A DNA stretch of 64,000 nt, from contig DATMZR010000019.1 in NCBI GenBank assembly GCA_035573435.1, forward strand, positions 1-64,000, given 5' to 3'. This DNA comes from Solirubrobacterales bacterium. GTDB taxonomy: Bacteria; Actinomycetota; Thermoleophilia; Solirubrobacterales; 70-9. The position numbers were made by a program, and so were the translations under genes. Below, piece after piece: positions 50,644-58,850 of this stretch. Position 1 is the first letter of the stretch. Every line of letters begins with the position of its first letter. The notes under the pieces are model-generated. The model was given only the letters and a program-made list of their open reading frames with translations, was not told the origin of the DNA and did not search any database.

Positions 50644-52045
50644 GCCGGTCGGCGACCTCGCGGTCGTCCTGCACTCGCACATGCCCTACGTGGAGGGGTT
50701 CGGGACCTACCCGTTCGGCGAGGAGTGGCTGTTCGACGCCGTGGGCCGCTCCTACCTCCCCGTCCTCGAACAGGTGCACGACCTGACCGTCACGGTGACG
50801 CCGGTGCTCGCCGACCAGCTCGAGGACCCCGGGGTGGCGGAGCGCCTGCGGTCGTTCCTGCGCCGCTACCGGCTGGAAGCCGCCGAGCGCGAGGCGGCTG
50901 AGGGGGCTTCCGAGCTGCGAGGGGCGGCGCAGGCGGAGGCTGAGCGCCACGGTCGTGCCCTTGCCCGTCTGGAGGCGCTTGGAGGAGAGCCGCTGGAGGC
51001 GTTCCGCTCGGCGGCCCAAGAACGCAATGTCGCCCTGATCCCGTCCGCGGCCACCCACCCGGTATTGCCGCTGATCGCCACCGCCGCTGGTCGGCGCCTC
51101 CAAATCGACGCCGGGCTGCGCTCGCACGGGAGGCGGTTCGGCCCTGCCGATGGATTCTGGCTTCCCGAGTGCGCCTACCGCCCTGGAATCGAGCCGCCGC
51201 TCGCCGAGCGGGGTCTGCGGTTCTTCTGCACCGACCAGAGCGCTCGAGAGCCTCCGAGCGACTCGCTGGCACCCGTCCAGGCCGGCGCCGGGATGGTTGC
51301 GTTCACGCTCGACAGGGAGGCCGTTGATCTGGTCTGGTCGCCGGGCGGCTACCCGTCCGCCCCCGCCTACGCCGATTTCCATCGGCTTTCCATGGGTGGC
51401 GTGCGCCTTTGGTCGATCGGCGGCGACCCGTACGACCCAGCGGCGGCGCGGGATCGCGCCGAGAGCGATGCCGCAGAGTTCGCGGACTGGGTGGCCCAGA
51501 GGCTCGAGGCATTTCACGGCCGGCGCCACAAGCCCGGGCTCGTCACGTTCGCAGTCGACACCGAGCTGCTGGGCCACTGGTGGTCGGAGGGCCCGATCTG
51601 GCTCGGAGCCATGTTGCGCTTGGTGGCCGAGCGGGGCATCCGGCTGGTCACCCTCCCTGAGGCACTGGAGCGCCACCAGCCGGAGGAGCGGCCGTTGGTC
51701 GAGTCCAGCTGGGGCGAGGGCAGGGACCTTCGCACCTGGGACGCGCCCGAGGTCGCGGATCTCGCCTGGGCGGCAAGGCGCCTCGAGTTGCGCTTGCTGG
51801 CCGCTGTTAGCGCCGAGGCGCTCGGGCCGGATGCGACCGAGCGCGCGGCGCGCGAGCTGCTCGCGCTGCAGGCAAGCGATTGGGCGTTCTTGGACCGGCG
51901 CAGGCAGGCGGGGGATTACCCCTTTCAACGCTCAACAGGGCATGCGCGGGCGCTGCTCGAAGCCATACACTCTCGCGAGCCTCCGGACCCCCGCATGCGA
52001 AACCTGGCCCCCGACCTCAGCCTCGTCCCCCTGCGGGAGCCCTGA
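50636..52045 (+). CDS. GH57 1,4-alpha-glucan branching enzyme
   Basis: A 469-residue GH57/DUF1957 enzyme that forms alpha-1,6 branches in alpha-glucans. It starts LAVVLHSHMPYVEGFG with the family's HxH. The catalytic Glu178 is in GFWLPECAYRPG and Asp308 in VTFAVDTELLGHWW. The C-terminal helical part completes the fold. In mycobacteria the homologue Rv3031 is tied to methylglucose lipopolysaccharide synthesis. It lies between the methyltransferase and the GT4 gene, all on the same strand. Glycogen branching is the alternative role. Confidence 0.9.
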   Translation: MSEPVGDLAVVLHSHMPYVEGFGTYPFGEEWLFDAVGRSYLPVLEQVHDLTVTVTPVLADQLEDPGVAERLRSFLRRYRLEAAEREAAEGASELRGAAQAEAERHGRALARLEALGGEPLEAFRSAAQERNVALIPSAATHPVLPLIATAAGRRLQIDAGLRSHGRRFGPADGFWLPECAYRPGIEPPLAERGLRFFCTDQSAREPPSDSLAPVQAGAGMVAFTLDREAVDLVWSPGGYPSAPAYADFHRLSMGGVRLWSIGGDPYDPAAARDRAESDAAEFADWVAQRLEAFHGRRHKPGLVTFAVDTELLGHWWSEGPIWLGAMLRLVAERGIRLVTLPEALERHQPEERPLVESSWGEGRDLRTWDAPEVADLAWAARRLELRLLAAVSAEALGPDATERAARELLALQASDWAFLDRRRQAGDYPFQRSTGHARALLEAIHSREPPDPRMRNLAPDLSLVPLREP

Positions 52046-52059
52046 GCGCCCCGGCCATC

Positions 52060-53247
52060 GTGACCCGCGTGCTCATCCTCTCCTGGGAGTACCCGCCGCT
52101 GATCGAGGGGGGCCTGGCACGGCACGTCCGCAAGCTGTCCGAGTCGTTGGTCGAGCTCGGCGTCGACGTGCACGTGCTGACGCGCGGCGGGGAGGAGTCG
52201 CCGACCGACGAGGAGGTCGCGGGGGTGTCCATCCACCGCGTCCGCGAGCCGACCCGGCCCACCGACTTGGGCGAGTTCGTCGCCTGGGTCGAGCGGATGA
52301 ACTCCGACATGCTGGCCGCCGGCGTCGAGATCGGGGATCGCTACGAGTTCGATCTCGTGCATGGCCACGATTGGCTGGTCGCGATGGCGTGCGACCACCT
52401 GGCGCGGCGGTTCAGGGCGCCACTGGTCACGACCATCCATGCCACCGAATACGGTCGTCACCAGGGTTGGGTGAACAAGCACCCGCAATCGCACATTCAT
52501 GGCATCGAGAACTGGATCACCAACCGCGCCGACCGGGTGATCGCCTGTTCGTACTACATGCGGGAGCAGGTCGCCGACATCTTCGGGGTGCCCGACGAGA
52601 AGGTGACCGTGATCCCGAACGGAATCGATCCCGACGACCTTCAACCCTCCGACGCCGCCGAGCTCGCTCGCCTGCGGCTGGAGTTCGCGCCGCGGGACCA
52701 CCAGCTCGTGCTGCTGATCGGCCGGCTCGTCTACGAGAAGGGGTTCCAACTGGCGCTGGAGGCGATGCCGGCTCTGATCGAGCGCCTGCCACGCACCAGG
52801 TTCCTGGTCGCCGGCTCCGGCACCCATGAGCCCGAGCTGAGGCGCCAAGCCGAGCGGCTCGGGCTGATGGACCACGGCACCTTCCTGGGCTGGATCGGCG
52901 ACGACGTGCTGCATTCGCTCTACCGCATCGCCGACGTGTGCGTGGTGCCTTCGATCTATGAGCCATTCGGGCTGGTGGCGCTGGAGGCCATGGCCTCGGG
53001 TTGCCCGTGCATCGTCGCCGACACCGGCGGCCTGCGCGAGGTCGTCCCGCATGAGGAAGTCGGGCTGCGCTTCCGCAGCCGCGATCCGCAGGCACTGGTC
53101 GAGGTCGCCGCGCGGGTGCTCTCCGACGACGAGCTCGGGCGCCGCCTGGTCGCCGATGCCTACGAGCACCTGCGCCGTTACGACTGGTTCGACGTCGCCG
53201 GGCGCACCTCGGACCTGTACTCCGGGCTCGTGCGCGAGCGCGTCTAG
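52060..53247 (+). CDS. GT4 alpha-glucosyltransferase (Rv3032-like)
   Basis: A 395-residue GT-B enzyme. The start is RVLILSWEYPPLIEGGLARHVRKL, the acceptor loop HGHDWLVAM and TTIHATEYGRHQGWVNK. The nucleotide-sugar site is LIGRLVYEKGFQLALEAMP and VPSIYEPFGLVALEAMASG with its EX7E glutamates. It would elongate alpha-1,4-glucan from an ADP- or UDP-glucose donor. Rv3032 is its mycobacterial counterpart by sequence pattern. GTG start 15 nt after the GH57 stop. The stop shares CTAG with the convergent acyltransferase. Confidence 0.9.
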   Translation: MTRVLILSWEYPPLIEGGLARHVRKLSESLVELGVDVHVLTRGGEESPTDEEVAGVSIHRVREPTRPTDLGEFVAWVERMNSDMLAAGVEIGDRYEFDLVHGHDWLVAMACDHLARRFRAPLVTTIHATEYGRHQGWVNKHPQSHIHGIENWITNRADRVIACSYYMREQVADIFGVPDEKVTVIPNGIDPDDLQPSDAAELARLRLEFAPRDHQLVLLIGRLVYEKGFQLALEAMPALIERLPRTRFLVAGSGTHEPELRRQAERLGLMDHGTFLGWIGDDVLHSLYRIADVCVVPSIYEPFGLVALEAMASGCPCIVADTGGLREVVPHEEVGLRFRSRDPQALVEVAARVLSDDELGRRLVADAYEHLRRYDWFDVAGRTSDLYSGLVRERV

Positions 53248-53885
53248 TCCGGCTGCTCTGCGGCCTCCGGATCGATGGGGTTCGCCCAGCGCAGCGTGCG
53301 AGGAGCCTCGCGCATCCTGATCACCTTGGCGGGGATCCCGCCCACCACCGCGTTCGCGGGGACATCGGCGGTCACGACGGCGTTGGTGCCCACAATCGCG
53401 TTGTCGCCCACCTGAACGCCTCTCAGGATGCACGCGCCGTAGCCGATCCAGACATTCGAGCCGACGTCCACGTCGCGCTTGTAGATGCCCTGTTCCCGAA
53501 TCGTCCGCTCCACCTCGACCACGCCGTGGTCGAAGTCGATGAACATCGCCCGGTCCGCGATCACGCACTGCTCGCCGATCCGCACGTGCTTGTAGGCGGA
53601 GATCGTGCACTCCTGGCCGAGCACCGTTTTGGATCCGATGATCACCTCGCCCTCGTGACAGCGGATCTTCGTCCCGTCGCCGATCCACACGAAGCGGCCG
53701 AACCGCACCCGGCCGCGCCTGCTGATCTGGATCTGCAGCCTCCTGCCGAGGAAGAGCAGCCCGTCAGTCTCCCAGCGCCAGCCTGCCAGGGTGAAGAGGC
53801 GACGGCGCGCGTAGCGCAGCGCGAGCCTCGCGTACCGCGGAGTGAGCATGCGATTTCGGGCCAGGAAACGGATCAGGCGGACCAC
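53244..53885 (-). CDS. Hexapeptide-repeat acyltransferase
   Basis: A 213-residue left-handed beta-helix (LbH) O-acyltransferase. A basic N-terminal helix is followed by hexapeptide turns such as VWIGDGTKI, VIIGSKTVLGQECTI and VDVGSNVWIGYGACILRGVQVGDNAIVGTNAVV, then the cap AVVGGIPAKVIR. The catalytic His is probably in FIDFDHGVVE. The mycobacterial neighbour Rv3034c is of this fold and acylates an early methylglucose lipopolysaccharide intermediate. Tail-to-tail with GT4. GTG start with -10 TAGAGT 7 nt upstream. Confidence 0.87.
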   Translation of the reverse strand: MVRLIRFLARNRMLTPRYARLALRYARRRLFTLAGWRWETDGLLFLGRRLQIQISRRGRVRFGRFVWIGDGTKIRCHEGEVIIGSKTVLGQECTISAYKHVRIGEQCVIADRAMFIDFDHGVVEVERTIREQGIYKRDVDVGSNVWIGYGACILRGVQVGDNAIVGTNAVVTADVPANAVVGGIPAKVIRMREAPRTLRWANPIDPEAAEQPD

Positions 53886-53892
53886 GCGGCGG

Positions 53893-53936
53893 ACTCTAGG
53901 CGGCTCGCAAGTGACGCGCGAACCTGCATCTACACT
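53893..53936. promoter_or_regulatory. Divergent leaderless -10 boxes, acyltransferase / meaB
   Basis: The minus strand has TAGAGT (53893-53898), 7 nt from the acyltransferase GTG. The plus strand has TACACT (53931-53936), 8 nt from the meaB GTG. Confidence 0.55.
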
Positions 53937-53944
53937 GGCGCCCC

Positions 53945-54910
53945 GTGGCCGAGGCGGCGAAATCCACCCAGGAGTCGCTCGCCGAGCGCGTGATCGCGGG
54001 CGACAAGCGGGCGCTCGCCCGGGCGATCAGCCTGGTCGAGAATCGCGACCCTGAGGGGGACCGGCTCGTGGCGGAGCTCTTCCCGCGCACCGGCAGGGCG
54101 CGGATCGTCGGCGTCACGGGGCCGCCGGGCGTGGGCAAGAGCACCCTGATCGGAGCCTTGACCGCGGATCTCCGCAAGGCCGGCCGCGACGTCGGGGTGC
54201 TCTCGATCGATCCCTCGAGCCCGTTCACGCAGGGAGCGATGCTCGGAGATCGCATCCGGCTGGCCGACCACTTCCTCGACCCCGGGGTGTTCATCCGCTC
54301 GATGGCGACCCGCGGCTCACTCGGTGGGCTGGCGGAGGCTGCGCTGCAGGCCGCCCTGCTGATGGACGCCTCGGGCAAGGACGACGTGCTTCTCGAGACC
54401 GTCGGCGTGGGCCAGGGCGAGGTGGATGTCGTCGACCACGCTGACACCATCGTTCTCGCGCTGATGCCCGGCTCCGGCGACTCGATTCAGGCGCTGAAGG
54501 CGGGCGTGATGGAGATTCCCGACGTGATCGTCGTCAACAAGTCGGAGCACCCGCTGGCCGAGACCATGGTCCGGGAGGTGCGGGCCGTCCTGTCGCTCGG
54601 TCCGCAGCGCGATTGGCGGGTGCCCGTCGTCCGCACCGAGGCGGCGAAGGGCGAGGGGATCGCCGAGCTCCTGAAGAGCATCGACGCCCACCGCCGCCAC
54701 ATCGAGGAGACGGGCTCGCTGGAAGAGCGCCGGGCCCGGAACCTCCGCGCCGAGGTCCTCGGGCTCGCGGCGGTTCGCCTGCGGCGCCGGCTCGAGGAGC
54801 TGACGGCGAAGGACCCGGAGTGGGAGGGCCTCCTGGACAGCGTCGTGCGGCGCCAGACCGACCCCGCCACCGCGGCCCGGATGCTGCTGGAGAAGTCCGG
54901 AGAGCTCTAG
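53945..54910 (+). CDS. meaB: Acyl-CoA mutase chaperone GTPase MeaB
   Basis: A 321-residue G3E GTPase that loads and protects the B12 cofactor of acyl-CoA mutases. Walker A GPPGVGKST, LSIDPSSPFTQGAMLGDRIRL, LLETVGVGQGE and VVNKSEHPL are all present. The C-terminal dimerisation helices follow. Its client is most likely the mutase at 58851-61004, 4 kb downstream. GTG start supported by the -10 box. Confidence 0.94.
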   Translation: MAEAAKSTQESLAERVIAGDKRALARAISLVENRDPEGDRLVAELFPRTGRARIVGVTGPPGVGKSTLIGALTADLRKAGRDVGVLSIDPSSPFTQGAMLGDRIRLADHFLDPGVFIRSMATRGSLGGLAEAALQAALLMDASGKDDVLLETVGVGQGEVDVVDHADTIVLALMPGSGDSIQALKAGVMEIPDVIVVNKSEHPLAETMVREVRAVLSLGPQRDWRVPVVRTEAAKGEGIAELLKSIDAHRRHIEETGSLEERRARNLRAEVLGLAAVRLRRRLEELTAKDPEWEGLLDSVVRRQTDPATAARMLLEKSGEL

Positions 54911-54928
54911 GAGCCCAACGGCCCTTTG

Positions 54929-55135
54929 CTACAGAGCCTCGGCCGCCCAGTCGAAGGGCGCTGGGGCGGCGTTCGGAGTGCCGCCGACGGGCGGGACGAT
55001 CACGCGGGTGCGGCGTCCCTGTGCCCCACGCTCGACGCGAACCTCCGACCACTGTGCGCACGGCGCGAAGGCGTTCGATAGCTCCATCGCGAGACGCGAC
55101 GGCTCACGCTTGCGGTGGTTGGTATTCCTTTCCAT
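54929..55135 (-). CDS. Possible small protein
   Basis: A 68-residue reading frame starting MERNTNHRKREPSRLAMEL and ending PAPFDWAAEAL. Codon third positions are mostly G/C like real genes here. TAGAGT on the minus strand (55171-55176) could be a -10 box about 35 nt upstream, but no ribosome site is clear. No family recognised. Confidence 0.4.
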   Translation of the reverse strand: MERNTNHRKREPSRLAMELSNAFAPCAQWSEVRVERGAQGRRTRVIVPPVGGTPNAAPAPFDWAAEAL

Positions 55136-55216
55136 AGGCCCCCACTGAAAGGTTCGGTGACGGTCGCGACTCTACGCACGCCGGCGGTCGGAATCGTGCG
55201 CTGTCCCACAACAAAT

Positions 55217-55229
55217 CCCCAATTTGGGG
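55217..55229 (-). terminator. Terminator of the leucyl aminopeptidase gene
   Basis: Minus strand: CCCCAA-A-TTGGGG followed by ATTTGTTGT. It lies about 35 nt after the stop. Confidence 0.5.
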
Positions 55230-55262
55230 GGTCGGCGCCTTCGGCCGATTGCGTGGCCAGGG

Positions 55263-56735
55263 TCAGCCGGGTCGTGGCTCCGCGAGGTCGCGGGCCAGCG
55301 TAACCAGCAGCCGCACCCCGTAACCGGTCGGGCCGTTGCCCACGTACTCGCGCCCGACGTCCCAGGCCGTCCCCGCGATGTCGAGGTGCGCCCATGGCTT
55401 GCCGTCCACGAATTCCTCCAGGAAAGAGCCCGCGTAGATCGTGCCCGCCTTGCGCTTCGCCGACGCATTGGTGAGGTCGGCGTCCTTCCCCCTGGTCAGC
55501 TCCTTGTACTCGGGGTGGAGCGGCAGGCGCCAGGCCAGCTCGCCGGTGCGTCCCGCGGCCGCCAGCACGCGGTCGGCCCAGCCGTCGTCGTTCGAGATCA
55601 GCGCCGCGTACGTCGAGCCGAGGGCGATCAGTACCGCGCCCGTCAACGTCGCCAGGTCCACGAGGCGATCGGCGCCGAGCTCGCGCACGGAGTAGGTCAG
55701 AGCGTCGGCAAGTATCAGGCGGCCCTCCGCGTCGGTGTTGTTCACCTCGACCGTCTTGCCGTTCAGCTGCGTGATGATGTCGCCGGGTTTGGTCGCCGTC
55801 CCGCTCGGCATGTTCTCGGTGGCCGGAACGCAGGCGACCAGGTTCAACGGCAGGCCGAGCTCGGCGATCGCGGCGACCCCCTCGAGAACCGCGGCGCCGC
55901 CCGACATGTCCATCTTCATCTCCTCCATCTTCGATGCCGGCTTGATCGAGATCCCACCGGTATCGAAGGTCACGGCCTTCCCAACCAGGCCCAGCGTCTC
56001 GCCGTCGGCGGCGCCGCGGTAGCGCAGCACGATCAGCGCGGGCTCCTCGGCCGTGCCCTTGGCTACGGCCGCCAGCCCGCCCATCCCTCGTTCCTCGATC
56101 TCGGCCCGCCGCAGCACCTCGGCGGTGACTTGCTCGTTGGCGCGGGCGATCTCGTGAGCACGGTCAGCCAGGTAGCTCGGCGTGGCCACGTTCGACGGCA
56201 GGCCCTGGAGCTCGCGCGCGCGGTTGGCGGCCTCTGAGGCCACGCGCGCCGCCTCCACGTCTTGCGCGATCTTCGAGCCTTGCTCGCCGCCCGCCAGCAG
56301 CAGGTGCTCGATCCTGGGCGGCGCCGGATCCTCGGGGTCGCGGGACTTGAAGCGGTCGAACCGGTAGGAGGCGAGCACCGTTCCCTCGACCACGGCGGCG
56401 GCAACCGCCTGGGGGGTGACGTGGTCGCCGGCCGCCTCGGGAAGCGACCAGGCGATCGTTTCCGCCTCGTAGCGGCCGGCCCGGATCACGGTCAGCGCAG
56501 CGGCAATCCGCATCCGCTCGGCATCCAGGTCCTCCCGCTTGCCGAGCCCGACGATCAGCAACCGCTCGGGGTGCTCCGGGCGCAACAGCGTGAGCTTCTT
56601 GAATGCCGTTTTGACGTCGCCTGTGCCCGGCAGGTCGCGATACGCCTCCTGCAGCTCCTCGCCGTCGAACAGGCCCATCGCATGCAGGTCCGCCTCGACG
56701 CCGGCGAACGGCTTGTCGGTCACCTCCACTCGCAC
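55263..56735 (-). CDS. pepA: Leucyl aminopeptidase (M17)
   Basis: A 490-residue two-domain, two-metal cytosolic aminopeptidase. The catalytic domain has VGKAVTFDTGGISIKPA with the first metal Lys/Asp, KMDMSGGAAVL and the signature NTDAEGRL. It is full length for the family. It clears peptides and may also act as a DNA-binding protein, as in E. coli PepA. GTG start with -10 TAGACT 9 nt upstream. Confidence 0.94.
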   Translation of the reverse strand: MRVEVTDKPFAGVEADLHAMGLFDGEELQEAYRDLPGTGDVKTAFKKLTLLRPEHPERLLIVGLGKREDLDAERMRIAAALTVIRAGRYEAETIAWSLPEAAGDHVTPQAVAAAVVEGTVLASYRFDRFKSRDPEDPAPPRIEHLLLAGGEQGSKIAQDVEAARVASEAANRARELQGLPSNVATPSYLADRAHEIARANEQVTAEVLRRAEIEERGMGGLAAVAKGTAEEPALIVLRYRGAADGETLGLVGKAVTFDTGGISIKPASKMEEMKMDMSGGAAVLEGVAAIAELGLPLNLVACVPATENMPSGTATKPGDIITQLNGKTVEVNNTDAEGRLILADALTYSVRELGADRLVDLATLTGAVLIALGSTYAALISNDDGWADRVLAAAGRTGELAWRLPLHPEYKELTRGKDADLTNASAKRKAGTIYAGSFLEEFVDGKPWAHLDIAGTAWDVGREYVGNGPTGYGVRLLVTLARDLAEPRPG

Positions 56736-56744
56736 CGGAAGCCG

Positions 56745-56767
56745 AGTCTATTGGCGCCCACTAGGAT
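56745..56767. promoter_or_regulatory. Divergent -10 boxes, pepA / thiolase
   Basis: The minus strand has TAGACT (56745-56750), 9 nt from the pepA GTG. The plus strand has TAGGAT (56762-56767), leaving a leader of about 50 nt before the thiolase ATG. Confidence 0.5.
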
Positions 56768-56824
56768 CTTGATGGACCCCCGGCGGCTCCGAAAAGCCGC
56801 CGATGACCCGAAGAAAGGCGTCAG

Positions 56825-58009
56825 ATGTCGCAGACAGTCATCCTCGGCACCGCTCGCACACCCTTCGCGAAGATGGGAGGGGCGCTTTCGTCGAAGAGCG
56901 CCGTGGAGCTCGGAGGAACGGCGATCGCCGCTGCCCTGGACCGCGCCGAGCTGCCACCGGATCAGGTCCAGCAGGTGATCTACGGCCAGGTCCTGCAGGC
57001 CGGCCAGGGCCAGATCCCCTCCCGCCAGGCGCAGATCGAGGCCGGGATTCCGAAGGAGGTCCCCTCGGAGACGATCAACAAGGTCTGCGCCTCAGGCATG
57101 AGAACCATCGGCCTGGCCGACCAGGCGATCCGAGCGGACGACCTGGAGCTGGCGGTCACGGGCGGCATGGAGTCGATGAGCGGCGCTCCCTACCTCCTCC
57201 CGGGGGCTCGCTTCGGGTTCCGGATGGGCGACGTGCAGGCGATCGACTCGATGACCCACGACGGGCTCACGAACCCATTCACCGACAGGCAGATGATCGA
57301 CGAGGCAAGCGACGTCGCGGCGGAGCTGGAGCTGACCAGGGCCGACATGGATCGCTGGGCCGCCCGCTCCCATCAGCTCGCCGCCAAGGCGACCGACGAG
57401 GGACGACTGGCGGAGGAGATCGTCGGCGTCACGGTGAAGACCCGCAAGGAGGAGGCGGAGGTCGTCCACGACGAGGCGATCCGGCCTGAGACGACCGTGG
57501 AGGTCTTGGCGAAGCTGAAGCCGATCGGTGGCCCCGACGCCACCCATACGGCGGGCAACGCCCCCGGGGTCAACGACGGCGCCGGCGCGGTCGTGGTGGC
57601 CTCCGAGGGGTGGGCGAAGCGCGAGAGTCGTTCCCCGCTGGCCCGGATCCTCTCGTATGGCACCGTTGCCGACGACTTCCCCTACCTGGCTCGGACACCG
57701 GCGGGGGCAGCGAAGCAGGCGCTCGAGAAGATCGGTCGCTCGCCCTCCGACGTCGACCTCTGGGAGATCAACGAGGCCTTCGCCTCGGTCGCGATCAACT
57801 CCGTTCGGATGTTGGGTGTCGACGAGGAGAAGGTGAACGTGAACGGCGGCGCGATCGCCCTCGGCCACCCGATCGGCGCCTCCGGAGCCCGGATCGTCGG
57901 CGCCCTGGTTCACGAGCTGCGCCGGCGCGGCGGGGGACTTGGCTGCGCTGCGATCTGCAGCGGCGGCGGCCAGGGCGACGCGATCGTCCTGGAGGTGAAC
58001 GGCGCCTAG
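56825..58009 (+). CDS. Acetyl-CoA acetyltransferase (thiolase)
   Basis: A 394-residue thiolase. Cys88 lies in NKVCASGMRTI, His348 in GGAIALGHPIGASGAR and Cys378 in CSGGGQGDAIVLE. NKVCASGMK-type motifs are typical of biosynthetic/AtoB-like acetyl-CoA acetyltransferases, so it may make or split acetoacetyl-CoA. Ribosome site AAAGG before the ATG. A HAD phosphatase and the acyl-CoA mutase follow on the same strand. Confidence 0.93.
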   Translation: MSQTVILGTARTPFAKMGGALSSKSAVELGGTAIAAALDRAELPPDQVQQVIYGQVLQAGQGQIPSRQAQIEAGIPKEVPSETINKVCASGMRTIGLADQAIRADDLELAVTGGMESMSGAPYLLPGARFGFRMGDVQAIDSMTHDGLTNPFTDRQMIDEASDVAAELELTRADMDRWAARSHQLAAKATDEGRLAEEIVGVTVKTRKEEAEVVHDEAIRPETTVEVLAKLKPIGGPDATHTAGNAPGVNDGAGAVVVASEGWAKRESRSPLARILSYGTVADDFPYLARTPAGAAKQALEKIGRSPSDVDLWEINEAFASVAINSVRMLGVDEEKVNVNGGAIALGHPIGASGARIVGALVHELRRRGGGLGCAAICSGGGQGDAIVLEVNGA

Positions 58010-58042
58010 CCAGGCTCCGTCTTCCCCACCGTTCGCGGGCTC

Positions 58043-58840
58043 ATGAGCGGGCAGTCTGCCGCTTTCTTCGACCTCGACCGAACGCTGATGGCGGGCTCGA
58101 GCGGCATGCACTTTGCGCGTGCCGCCTATCGCTCGGGGATGGTCAGCCGGGCCCGCCTGGCACGGTGGGGCGCCGAGCACGTCCGTTTTCGCCTGCGCGG
58201 CTCGACCGACGAGCGCACCGCGCAGGTGCTCTCGCAGGTCAAGGAGCTCCTCGCGGGCGTGCCCGAGCGGAACATCCAGCGGATGGCCCCCGATCTGCTG
58301 GCCGGGGTCCTGCCGCGCATCTACCCGAAGATGCTGGAGGAGGTTCGTGCGCACCAGGACGCCGGCCGCGCGACCTTCATCGTGAGCGCCGCAGGCAACG
58401 GCCTGGTGGAGATGCTGGCACGAGTGCTCGGGATGGATGGCGGCATCGGAACCCGGTACGAGGTCGACGGGCACGGCGTGCTGACCGGGCGGATCGTGGA
58501 GCCGTTCGTCTACGGCGAGGGCAAGGTGGCCGCCATGCAGCGCTTCGCCGACGACCACGAGATCGACCTGCCGGAGTCGTGGGCCTACTCCGACTCCGCC
58601 TCGGACCTGCCGATGCTCCGCGCGGTGGGCAACCCGGTCGTCGTCAATCCGGATCCCGAGCTGGCGAAGATCGCGGCCGACCGGGGCTGGCGAGTGATGC
58701 GCTTCGAGCGGCTGGGCAGGCGCCTGGCGATCGGGGGTGTCACGTTGGCGGCGGCAGCCAGCGGCACCCTGCTCGCCTCGCGCCGCAAGCAGGCCCCCCG
58801 CGGACTTCGGGCCCGCGCCGGGCGGCGACGCCGGGCCTAG
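58043..58840 (+). CDS. HAD-IB family phosphatase with C-terminal helix
   Basis: A 265-residue SerB-like hydrolase. Motif I FFDLDRTL holds Asp10 and Asp12, motif II is FIVSAAGNG, motif [11 protein letters not shown] and motif [13 protein letters not shown]. After the domain (about 230-246) comes one short hydrophobic helix and a basic tail, suggesting membrane association. Relatives act as phosphoserine or lysophospholipid-type phosphatases, sometimes fused to acyltransferases; the substrate here is unknown. Its TAG stop is part of the mutase -10 box. Confidence 0.88.
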   Translation: MSGQSAAFFDLDRTLMAGSSGMHFARAAYRSGMVSRARLARWGAEHVRFRLRGSTDERTAQVLSQVKELLAGVPERNIQRMAPDLLAGVLPRIYPKMLEEVRAHQDAGRATFIVSAAGNGLVEMLARVLGMDGGIGTRYEVDGHGVLTGRIVEPFVYGEGKVAAMQRFADDHEIDLPESWAYSDSASDLPMLRAVGNPVVVNPDPELAKIAADRGWRVMRFERLGRRLAIGGVTLAAAASGTLLASRRKQAPRGLRARAGRRRRA

Positions 58841-58843
58841 ACT
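58838..58843 (+). promoter_or_regulatory. Leaderless -10 box of the acyl-CoA mutase
   Basis: TAGACT starts with the stop codon of the HAD gene and ends 7 nt before the mutase ATG. Confidence 0.55.
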
Positions 58844-58850
58844 GTCGGGC

